Shown here piece by piece: positions 1 to 8,036 of a stretch of 64,000 nucleotides of DNA. Position numbers and translations under genes: made by a program. Under the pieces are notes generated by a model. The model did no database searches. It was not told where the DNA came from and saw only the letters and a list, made by a program, of their open reading frames with translations. Location of the stretch: positions 1 to 64,000 of the forward strand of contig CAUDNR010002190.1 of NCBI GenBank assembly GCA_958430865.1, written 5' to 3'. Position 1 is the stretch's first letter; each line of letters begins with the position of its first letter. This stretch comes from Entrophospora sp. SA101. Taxonomy: Eukaryota; Glomeromycota; Glomeromycetes; Entrophosporales; Entrophosporaceae.

Positions 1-66
1 AAAAACTTCATGTGACACGAATTTCGAATTTATTTTCACATATAGAAAAGCAGCCTCAGGGAAATG

Positions 67-486
67 TCACACGACTACTATCGGAAGACGGATCAGACAT
101 ATGAACGGATTTGTGTTCCTCTTTTTTGTATCTCCTACAACTACAGGTACTGGAAGATTAATAGGCGCAACACTAGATTCTAGATGCAAAGTATTTTCAT
201 CAGTTCGGTTAGGATTCTCAGGTAATATTGTTGGTGCAGACGAATTCTTGACCAATTCTACAATATGGAGCCATTCTTCGGTTGGTTCACGAGGTATTCG
301 ATTATTGATTATATCTCTATACCTGGTCATACCTATGCGATATTTTTTACACATAACACGACCTGCATTTGGAATATTGCTGGGTGCATTCTTGATTTCT
401 TCGATATCTTCAGGTGATAAAGGAGTAGCATCTGGTCTGAGAAATTTACGTACACGAGTGGGTTGATATGTTTGTTTTTTTTCCAT
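67..486 (-). CDS. small helix-turn-helix-like protein, family copy A
   Basis: A 139-residue reading frame, counted from the ATG at 486; an upstream in-frame start at 525 would only add a hydrophobic stretch translated from AT-rich leader. Residues ~12-25 hold a TPLSPEDIEEI-type motif, followed by CKKYRIGMTRYRDI, which resembles a second helix pair of a homeodomain/transposase-type HTH. The same pattern appears in the proteins at 697-984 and 53698-54285. The C-terminal half is low in recognisable features. The presumed role is DNA binding. Family membership is seen directly from the shared motifs; the function is inferred. It lies in tandem with the next HTH gene on the same strand, 210 bp away. 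Confidence 0.5.
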   Translation of the reverse strand: MEKKQTYQPTRVRKFLRPDATPLSPEDIEEIKNAPSNIPNAGRVMCKKYRIGMTRYRDIINNRIPREPTEEWLHIVELVKNSSAPTILPENPNRTDENTLHLESSVAPINLPVPVVVGDTKKRNTNPFICLIRLPIVVV

Positions 487-696
487 AGTAAATATATAGT
501 AGAAAAAAAAAATGATACCAATCAAAAACTTATTTGCATTCTATTCGATATTGGTTATATATACTATCCGAATGATATAGGTTCCGCATCGGTATTGAAT
601 TGGTCTATGGATATGAATTATAATGACTGCAATTAGTACAATATAATTTACTCCGTAATATATTAGTTTGACATTTATACGATCCAGATAGTGTAC

Positions 697-984
697 CTAT
701 GAGAGATTGGTTATAGATTGGTGTAATTCTGGTGGAAGTTCCGCATATAAATCATACATACTTTCGATTTCTTTATCCCAATCAATATTTTGATTTTGAT
801 CAACCTTAAATGTAAGACCAGCATAGTATTCTTGTCCTCTCCAAATTTTATAAATACGTGTATTTGATATTTTATACTTTTTGACTAAAACTGATAATAC
901 ATTTTTTGTATATTTAGCATTCATAATCTCGCAAATTGCTTCAGGTGAAAGGGGAGTTGCATCGGCTCTTAGATATCTAGGCAT
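697..984 (-). CDS. small helix-turn-helix-like protein, family copy B
   Basis: A 95-residue protein starting at the ATG at 984. Residues 4-15 read RYLRADATPLSP, then EAICEIMNA, then LVKKYKISNTRIYKIWRG. The last part has the spacing of an HTH recognition helix. The motif order matches the proteins at 67-486 and 53698-54285, so this is a small local family. The C-terminus is acidic and short. It is divergently transcribed from the coiled-coil gene at 1113 with only 128 bp between the starts, an arrangement repeated at 53424/53698. A regulator of its divergent neighbour is a natural guess but unproven. No known named family is claimed. Confidence 0.55.
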   Translation of the reverse strand: MPRYLRADATPLSPEAICEIMNAKYTKNVLSVLVKKYKISNTRIYKIWRGQEYYAGLTFKVDQNQNIDWDKEIESMYDLYAELPPELHQSITNLS

Positions 985-1112
985 GATTCTGTAAATTAAA
1001 AGCTTTGTATTTTATCAGTATTATTAATATTTAATTACTTTATGACAGTATGTATCTTGCGTAGTAAATCCATTACTTATTTATTTTTTTCGGAATATAT
1101 GAGAATAATCAT

Positions 1113-2249
1113 ATGGCCAATGTACTTACATTGCGAGATACCAAAAGTATGGAATCCAAAAAAATACAAGGGCAGGGGTATAGGCTTGGTAGTGCCCGCG
1201 AACAAGAACTCGAGGAGGCATTACGTGATAGTATCAAGTCCAATTCCGAAATTACTAGTGAATATAAAAATATGCAAGTGGTATATTCGAATTATAGCAA
1301 AAATACCAATAAGGAGAATGATCAATTACGTCACAATAATGAGAAACTCTCCAAGCATGTATATCAGCTTATATATGAGGTTAAGCGACTGCGCTCAAAG
1401 ATAGATACTCTCAAATCCCGTATCATTGATAAAGATCTTTCACTTAGTGATTTCGAGGCTGATATTCGTACAAAATCCAAAGAAATGAAAGATTTCTTAT
1501 CTAAGATGGAGGCATTGGAGACGAAATTATCTTCAGCTCAGAAGGACTTGTCTATGAAAGAATCTGAGATTGACCCCCTTAGAGCCGAGTTATCTGCCTT
1601 GAATTTTATTCTAGTTTCGAAAAATAGTGAATTGGTGCATATGGAGAATGCATTGGCTTCGAAAGATGACGAATTGAAACAAATGAAAGATGATCTGGCC
1701 TTGAAAACTTCAGAGATACACTCCTTAGAATCTAAGTTATCGTCAGAACCAATCAAGATCGGCGGTGAGGCAGATGAAAAAAAAATACCGAATTCTGTCT
1801 CACGGAGTGATGACGCTATCGCATCTGATATACCTAGTAGAGATCTCAGTCAATATTTTATACGTGAAAAAAGTATGGATCGAGCTGGAAAAATCAATAC
1901 TGATATACTGGACCACACTGATGATAAAAGTACTTCTATACCTGAGGAATCAGTAATTCGAGGCTATGACTCATCTCCAAGTGTAGATACTGAGATTATT
2001 CCCAAGGTAAGTGATGAAATCGATATTAGCAAAACTAATAACAATATACTTGTACAGCCGGAAAATTATATGTCCCCTTTGATTGAATCGAATACCCAGA
2101 TGGGACCTGGTCCCGGGATAGGAGCAATCCCTTTTGTGGCATATATTTTTCTTACTCTATTAATTATTGCGGTTATGTGGTTTGTAAGACGCACATGGGG
2201 ATTTGAGAGGAAAAGTGATCGGTTACGGGCTATGTGGATCGTCGGATAA
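1113..2249 (+). CDS. long coiled-coil protein with C-terminal membrane anchor, copy 1
   Basis: 378 residues from the ATG at 1113. Residues ~25-215 are a charged heptad-rich coiled coil (many K/E/L/S repeats). Residues ~215-335 are a disordered linker that includes DLSQYFIREKSMDRAGKI and VDTEIIPKVSDEIDISKTN. Residues ~343-362 are one hydrophobic helix (YIFLTLLIIAVMWFV), followed by a basic tail ending in MWIVG. There is no signal peptide, so a tail-anchored or single-pass topology is likely. A diverged paralogue lies at 52393-53424: the linker motifs, membrane helix and tail are conserved while the coiled coil differs. The gene is divergent from an HTH gene and followed after 48 bp by a 64-codon frame. 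The family is not recognised. Confidence 0.7.
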   Translation: MANVLTLRDTKSMESKKIQGQGYRLGSAREQELEEALRDSIKSNSEITSEYKNMQVVYSNYSKNTNKENDQLRHNNEKLSKHVYQLIYEVKRLRSKIDTLKSRIIDKDLSLSDFEADIRTKSKEMKDFLSKMEALETKLSSAQKDLSMKESEIDPLRAELSALNFILVSKNSELVHMENALASKDDELKQMKDDLALKTSEIHSLESKLSSEPIKIGGEADEKKIPNSVSRSDDAIASDIPSRDLSQYFIREKSMDRAGKINTDILDHTDDKSTSIPEESVIRGYDSSPSVDTEIIPKVSDEIDISKTNNNILVQPENYMSPLIESNTQMGPGPGIGAIPFVAYIFLTLLIIAVMWFVRRTWGFERKSDRLRAMWIVG

Positions 2250-2297
2250 TGAAGAAAAAATAGAAGTTAAATAAATTTATTAATTCTTAAAAATTAT

Positions 2298-2492
2298 ATG
2301 AAACAGTTATTATACAAAATGAGTTCTCAAGATAATATCAATCCAAATTGGCAAAAAATTGAAAATGACGTAAAAACAAAGCTTATAAAATTTCTTCAAA
2401 GTGATGAAGAATCGATTTCTTTAGATATAAATAGTGCTATAGAATATGCCTTTTATTTATATTATTTGAAAAAAATAATCAATGAAAATTAG
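2298..2492 (+). CDS. small hypothetical protein (64 aa)
   Basis: An ATG-initiated frame of 64 codons, 48 bp after the coiled-coil gene. It is predicted helical and rich in K, N, I and E, with no membrane segment and no recognised domain. The identical peptide is encoded at 52150-52344, where only silent or outside changes were seen. That shared sequence sits within a nearly identical stretch, so it does not by itself prove coding constraint. It may also be part of the 3' untranslated region of the coiled-coil gene. Confidence 0.35.
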   Translation: MKQLLYKMSSQDNINPNWQKIENDVKTKLIKFLQSDEESISLDINSAIEYAFYLYYLKKIINEN

Positions 2493-2503
2493 TTAAATAT
2501 ACC

Positions 2504-2929
2504 TTGGAGTATCACTTTTTTTTCGAACTTGAGAGAAAAAAAGAAAAAAGAGCGCGAGAGTATGAGTGAGGCGGATTTCTTGGATTATAAGCAGAAGTTT
2601 GAAGCTAAAATGAAAGTTCCTACTACTCCATACAAAAAAGAATTAAAAACCCGCTCTTTGGCCCTCATTGAATATGCGTAACTGTTGTTTAAGATAATAC
2701 AATCTAGTTAAGTAGTAATTTCTGGAGAAGAGAGATTGCTACATTTGGCTAGTTATATATCCGGGTAAAGGGTTTTTGTCGCCTCTTACAATTAATATGA
2801 GAAAAAATTCAAATAAAAAATTAATGCTTCTGATATATAAGGTACGTATTCGATAACCATTTTTGTGTTGCCTAATTTAGGTATTAATAAAAATAATACT
2901 TCAAGATATCAAAAAAAGTGATACTCCAA
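2504..2929. repeat. 426 bp unit bounded by perfect 19 bp inverted repeats
   Basis: The left end is TTGGAGTATCACTTTTTTT (2504-2522). The right end (2911-2929) is its exact reverse complement. The unit encloses the helicase tail fragment and its 3' flank. The equivalent unit beside copy 4 is 51613-52138. The ends belong to the same sequence family as the GATACCCCAA satellites at 2930-3400. Confidence 0.6.
2541..2681 (+). pseudogene. 3' fragment of helicase-like gene (last ~45 codons)
   Basis: The frame reads KKERESMSEADFLDYK and then VPTTPYKKELK, and ends SLALIEYA before a TAA at 2679-2681. This matches the last residues of the large protein at 57392-59166 with a few substitutions. Only the tail is present. 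Upstream the frame runs into poly-A/T and an inverted-repeat end. The conserved 3' flank continues to about 2830. It is a dispersed gene fragment, not an independent gene. Confidence 0.7.
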
Positions 2930-3200
2930 AGTTTTCGAATTAGTGATACCCCAAAGTTTCATTTTCTGATTATAAATAGTGTTCACGTTTTTTGATACAT
3001 GTTTGATAATGATATCCCAAAGTTTTCGATATAGTGATATCCCAAAGTTTTTGATATAGTGATATCCCAAAGTTTTTGATAGTGTTATCCCAAAGTTTTC
3101 AATATAGTGATATCCCAAAGTTTTCAATATAGTGATATCCCAAAGTTTTTGATATAGTGATATTCCAAAGTTTTCAATATAGTGATATCCTGAAATATAT
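2930..3200. repeat. 25 bp tandem satellite (GATATCCCAAAG type)
   Basis: About nine units of a 25 bp repeat with core GATATCCCAAAGTTTT, spaced 25 bp (one unit 23 bp). Unit starts are visible at about 3016, 3041, 3066 and 3089. A related array with altered units is at 51355-51560. Confidence 0.8.
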
Positions 3201-3250
3201 AAAAGTATGATTTAGGTATCGATATAAGCCAGCTAAAGACTGAAAAAAGA

Positions 3251-3398
3251 TGATACCCCAAGGTATAATTATTACAGAAAGATATATAAAATTATGCTTT
3301 GGGGTTACATACAAATAGGCATCGAAAAAAAGTGATACCCCAAGGTATAATTATTACAGAAAGATATATAATATATAAAATTATGCTTTGGGGTATCA
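3251..3398. repeat. two foldback elements with TGATACCCCAA ends
   Basis: At 3251-3307 and 3333-3398 a TGATACCCCAAGG end faces a CTTTGGGG end. In the second element the outer ends TGATACCCCAA / TTGGGGTATCA are exactly complementary and the complementarity continues into the AT-rich centre. These look like miniature foldback (MITE-like) units. Relatives occur near 51223-51290 and 59340-59765. Confidence 0.65.
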
Positions 3399-3404
3399 AC
3401 GGAT

Positions 3405-3800
3405 ATGATAACAATTCGGCACTATGTGCCTCATCCTCGGGTTACCAAATAGGATAACAATTCGGCACTACGTGCCTCATCCTTGGGTTACCAAATAGGA
3501 TAACGATTCGGCACTACGTGCCTCATCCTCGGGTTACCAAATAGGATAATGATTCGGCACTACGTGCCTCATCCTCGGGTCACCAAATAGGATAACGATT
3601 CGGCACTACGTGCCTCATCCTCGCGTTTCCAAATAGGATAACAATTCGGCACTACGTGCCTCATCCTCGATTGATATTCGAACACATCATACAAAGCCAG
3701 GTCACGAATACTATTTCGGCACTATGTGCCTCAACTCTGGCCCTAATCGAGGAATTAATCAGAAAGCTAAGGCACTACGTGCCGGGTTCGGGCATAGCCC
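3405..3800. repeat. 46 bp hairpin satellite, copy 1
   Basis: A 46 bp tandem repeat (unit starts 3418, 3464, 3510 and on) in which each unit carries GGCAC-TAC-GTGCC, a 5 bp stem with a 3 nt loop. About six units are followed by two degenerate hairpins to ~3800. The same array flanks copies 4 and 5. Copy 2 has a diverged version. Confidence 0.85.
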
Positions 3801-4055
3801 TCACATCGGGCCCACAAATGATGATATATGACTGAATGCATCGTCAGATATATTTTTTACCCATGTAGCCTAATAGTAGAAATCGGCCACAATCATCAAA
3901 CCAGCATACGAATGACGAGGCAAAAGCAAAACGCATGCTACACTGGCACGTGTCTCAGTAGCTCTTAAATGGCAATATAAATGCGATCTACATATCATCA
4001 AATCATTAAAAGGAAGCAAATAACAAGCTTATTAGAGGTCAAAATGAGTAGCTAT

Positions 4056-4203
4056 AAAATAAGTAGGTAGCAATATACCTATAAGTAGGTAACAGTCTAA
4101 TCATAAGTAGGTAACAGTCTAACGTAAGTAGGTAACAGTATAACGTAAGTAGGTAACAGTATATATATACTGTTACCTACTTACGTTATACTGTTACCTA
4201 CTA
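4056..4203. repeat. 20 bp tandem array ending in a 76 bp perfect palindrome, copy 1
   Basis: Repeats of AAGTAGGTAACAGTATAACG run from 4056 and then turn back on themselves. 4127-4202 is a perfect inverted repeat with 38 bp arms and no loop, centred on TATATATA (between 4164 and 4165). It could extrude as a cruciform. Confidence 0.85.
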
Positions 4204-4345
4204 AGCTGAAAAATTTTGAAGAATCAAATAAAAGTGAAAACAGGTTTGATTTTGATATTTAATTATTCAATATAATTAACTATTCAATGTAATTAATGAT
4301 TCAATTAAATATATAAATCAAACCTTTAGTATAAAAAAGTGCAAG

Positions 4346-4540
4346 TTGAATAAATTAAATAAAGATTTAATTGCTGTTTATTATACACACATTTACCCGT
4401 TGCAAAAAAATCAAAGAAATATTGAAAACAAAGAAAAAGATTTACTTGATTATAAATTTTGTCTTGAATCTGTTCAATATATATTATATTTATCTATTGT
4501 TAAAAAACCTAAGCGGGACTGTGGTAGATGTTATTGGTAG
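4346..4540 (+). other. weak 64-codon open frame, copy 1
   Basis: The frame opens with TTG, not ATG, is rich in K/N/Y and ends in CGRCYW. No family is recognised. All five copies are identical, so there is no information on constraint. It may be a chance frame or the remains of an exon. Confidence 0.15.
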
Positions 4541-5395
4541 AAGTTGATGGTTTGCTGAGCTGGGAAAAACCTATCTTGTAAGCAAAATTAAATTCTTTAT
4601 GATGAAGACATAAAATTATTTCATATTTGAGATCAAATAAAAATTTTACGTATCCTTAGCATTGATAGAAACAACCATTAAAGAATGGGTGTTGTTTATC
4701 AGAATATACATTGTTATATATACAGTGTCATAATTAGTGATGCAGATATCCGTCACCGAAATGATTGACTGACATTTAGTCAACCGTTTTCCGACAGTGT
4801 GTTTTCTAAAGTGCAATTAATAAAACTAGCCTCGATTTAATTTGTATAAAGTGGTCAGTTAGTCAATGAAATGAGTTGTTGGGAAAACATCATGTTGGGG
4901 ACCCTAATAAATAACTTTCAATTTCATTAGCTTCACTACAATAATCATTTTCTGCTCTAAAGAAAGTGAGATGTATTTCAAATACAATAAAGTAATTTGC
5001 AAATGCTGACGTTTCTCCATATTGAAAATTTACGAACATTTAGCAGAAAATGAGCTTTGAAAATTTTAATATTAACAGGCTTTTTGGTAAAATGTGGATA
5101 CCGATCTTCCCAGTGGAGGACAAATTATCATTGACATTTGAGTAGTGTAATACAAATTCTTATTAGAATTATCGTTTTATCTGTCTACTCGAATTATTCG
5201 TTTATAAAATGTAAAATATTAATTCACAGCTTGATGCAACAAATTCTATATGATTTTTATTTTTATTGTTAAGGGTTTTAACCCATTTGTAAAACTATTT
5301 TGTGTTTATAATCAATATTATTACTATGGCTTAAGAAAATAAAATAAAAAGTCAGTTGCTATTGTTTATTATTATTATCACTATATGATATTCGA

Positions 5396-5431
<36 letters not shown>

Positions 5432-6315
5432 ATTAATATTAATCCTTAATTTTATTCGAATTTTTAATTGATTTTATTCGAATTATCAAATTTTATTAAT
5501 TTTATTCGAATTATCGGTTTTATTCGAATTATTAGTATTAGTATTAGTTTATTCATTTTATTCGAATAAGATTCTTAACGAATAAAACGAATAATTTAAA
5601 TAAACCTTATTCTAATAGAAACCCTATATTTGAGCCAGCATTTACAAATCTGGCATTTCAATAAGGAATCTTAATGAACAAGTCACGATATAAATTTAAG
5701 AGCACATACTAAATTTATTATTTCTAATTAATTATATTGTCATAATTTTCACCTTTTCGTCACATTTACCATTTCGTCAACTTTGTCAGATGTGACGGAA
5801 TTAATAATGATAACAATTGACGATATGATTTCCCGCTCACAAAAACAATTACATCAATTTCAGAGGATTGAACGAATACAATATAAATATTATTAAAAAC
5901 AATAATCCATAAATTTAGTTTAATAAAATGTGCAAACGAAAAGCAAAAGAATCATCAAAAGTATTATTTAGGCGAAACAAAGCTCAAAATGTTTTTTATA
6001 GCCCAAGTTAACGAAGGGAAACGCCTTTTAAAAATTCGACAATTTCCAATTTGTACTTTCACGTGAGGCTTGTCCACTCGACAACTTTTGGGGATTTCGT
6101 GACGAATTGCGTTCGAGCAACAAATTTATTTTGAATGTCAACTATTGTAAATTTTTATGAGAAATTTTTTACATAGTACGCAAGTCGTGCTTACTTGACT
6201 GTTTTTGAGCGTTTCAAAGGCAAAGTGCAAAAGGTTAAGTATCAATTGTCAAAACCGATAGTTTAGCGTTTGAACGGGTCATTTAGATATTAATATCATA
6301 TTAATAATAATATTA
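4541..6315. other. AT-rich non-coding stretch, copy 1
   Basis: No gene seen. It holds a (TTA)n microsatellite at about 5394-5444 and a cluster of TTTTATTCGAATT motifs in both orientations at 5446-5600. The same motifs recur near 7040-7080. Confidence 0.6.
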
Positions 6316-6830
6316 TTATTCTAAATCTCTCTTTCGATGACTTTTTAAAAAAGCTAACCGATCCGCATAAGACCGAATTGTTTTACAGGTATCAGAATTG
6401 ATCCTTCAGTAGGCACTTCCAATTGTTTTTTAAATGCTTTCACAAGACCCTCAGTAATTTTATCATTATCAGAACCCCATTAACCATCCCTTCTTCTGGA
6501 TTATTTAAAAATTTATCAACTGGCATAGCATTAGATAGGTTAAATAAGTTCTTCTAATGCAGGAACATTGGTTTCTCTAACATTGTCAACAGTATTAATT
6601 TATCAATAATATAACAAGCATTTGATTAATTAAATATCCATACACAAAAATTACTTAACAATTCATTATCATTATTATGCAACCAAATTTTAATGAATCC
6701 TATATTGAGTTCAAATTTAGTAAAAATCTTTTAAGCATTCCAAAATGATGTCTTGTGTGTTACTACTTTGTACATCCCGGATATTCACAATTGAAAGTTT
6801 TTGTTCCAAGATGACATTTTATGTGTTTAA
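6316..6830 (-). pseudogene. decayed coding relic with C2H2-like zinc finger piece, copy 1
   Basis: Read on the - strand, 6830-6755 gives HIKCHLGTKTFNCEYPGC, a TFIIIA-style finger linker plus C-x4-C. Coding-like text then continues in shifting frames with stops. It includes GLVKAFKKQLEVPTEG and ILIPVKQFGL, and ends ADRLAFLKSHRKRDLE before TAA (6316-6318). At least three frame changes or stops make it non-functional. The parent gene was not identified, and the finger and the rest may come from different sources. Confidence 0.4.
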
Positions 6831-6939
6831 TCAAAGCTCTGGACGAGCCGAGCCAGCTCGATTTGATGCTATATACTATTTCATAATGTTTTTATTTTTG
6901 CAACCCATTACCTAAAAAATAATTTAAGAGCATATTCTC

Positions 6940-6991
6940 TTGATTTCAACCCGAACTTGAAAAATTCAAGTTTAACTCGGGCCTGAATCAA
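6940..6991. repeat. imperfect 52 bp hairpin, copy 1
   Basis: TTGATTTCAACCCGAACTTG is followed after a short A/T loop by TTCAAGTTTAACTCGGGCCT and GAATCAA. The arms are complementary with a few mismatches. Confidence 0.5.
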
Positions 6992-6993
6992 CT

Positions 6994-7098
6994 TATAGTT
7001 TCTATTTGAACAAGTTTATTTGAATTATTTATTGTATTTGAATAAAACGAATAAACGAATAATTCGAATAAGAATTTGCATTGCGAATAGAAACTATA
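6994..7098. mobile_element. 105 bp inverted-repeat element, copy 1
   Basis: The ends TATAGTTTCTATTTG and CGAATAGAAACTATA are inverted with one mismatch. The interior consists of TTCGAATT/AATAAACGAATAA motifs. This is a MITE-like structure without coding capacity. Confidence 0.55.
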
Positions 7099-7166
7099 GC
7101 TCAACTTGATAACAATAAATATTTTTTAAACGTTTTGCATTGCGTTTTTCTCCACAAATATTTTAT

Positions 7167-7282
7167 ACAGTTAAGCATCGTTTCGACGAATTATAATTAA
7201 ACTCGCATCGCGAATTTTTAAAATCATATAAAACTCGTTGAAACGTGATTTTAAATAGATTCGTTGAAGCGAGGTTTAACTG
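7167..7282. mobile_element. 116 bp pogo-like MITE, copy 1
   Basis: The termini CAGTTAAGCATCGTTTCGAC and the reverse complement of CAGTTAAACCTCGCTTCAAC form ~24 bp inverted repeats, flanked by TA on both sides (7165-7166 and 7283-7284). A CAGT start, a CCTCG-like core and a TA duplication are typical of pogo/Tigger-derived miniature elements. There is no coding capacity. Confidence 0.75.
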
Positions 7283-8036
7283 TATGCATATGTTTCAGAA
7301 CTTAAAAAAAAGATTTTTTATTAGAAGCACAAATATTGTTAAAACATAGAATCATTTGAAATTTTTTAAAATTTTCGGAATTTTAGTCTGTTATAAAGAA
7401 GATTATTATGCAGGAAATAATAAACTATTTTGTAAATATTGTTCAATAAACGAACTCAAGTTTGTGTAAAAAGTAGCCCATATATTCTATAATAAAGTAT
7501 GACGTCGATGAATTCTACCCTTAAAAAAATTTTTCCCCAATTTAAAGCAGAGCCTGGCTGGGCAATTATAATTGAAGTCATGTGCTCAATGCTAGAAAAT
7601 TTATTTTTGTCATCCTGGTAGATCCACTTTAAAAGCTATGAGCATTAAATTTTGACAGAATAGATGGTTCCCATTTAAGGATACCGGCTGCAACTTTTGA
7701 TGATGGTTGCGTCATATAAAAATGATTGCAACCACTGGTTGCAACCGTCTTTACGACCATTTTTTTTTCCTTTTTTGGATTGCGACATGGAACATTATTC
7801 CCATTATTTAAAAAATGAGATTTGATGATGATACCTTTTACTTTTATATAAGTTTTAATCAATGGATCTTGATTCCAAAAAGCTACATTTTTTACTATGT
7901 TATTTCGGTAAATCACGTGTTAGATACTGTGTAAAGTTTTACAATGTAGCTATACATGTGACAACGTGGAAAATTTTGCTTGAATAATCATTCTTCTACA
8001 AGTTGAAGAATTATGTAATATATATTATTAATCTTT
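7283..8036. promoter_or_regulatory. SEL1L/HRD3 upstream region, copy 1
   Basis: Presumed promoter of the gene at 8037. It contains a 19 bp palindrome at 7726-7744 (TTGCAACCA-C-TGGTTGCAA), a CACGTG E-box at 7914-7919 and a further ACGTG core at ~7963-7967. ACGTG cores are found in unfolded-protein-response elements of fungi and animals, which would fit an ERAD gene, but this is motif-level inference. A 95-codon GTG-start frame on the - strand here (7629-7916) is probably chance. Confidence 0.35.

Noticed and set aside
3405..3800. CRISPR-like array
   Set aside because: Repeats are regular, but the spacers are themselves near-identical (46 bp units), the genome is eukaryotic and no cas genes are present. 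It is a satellite.
5394..5444. Telomere-like or origin-like function for the (TTA)n tract
   Set aside because: A plain trinucleotide microsatellite with no feature that would support a special role.
7629..7916. 95-codon open frame on the - strand before SEL1L
   Set aside because: It starts with GTG, has no domain, lies in the presumed promoter and contains a palindrome. Copies are identical, so there is no evidence of constraint.
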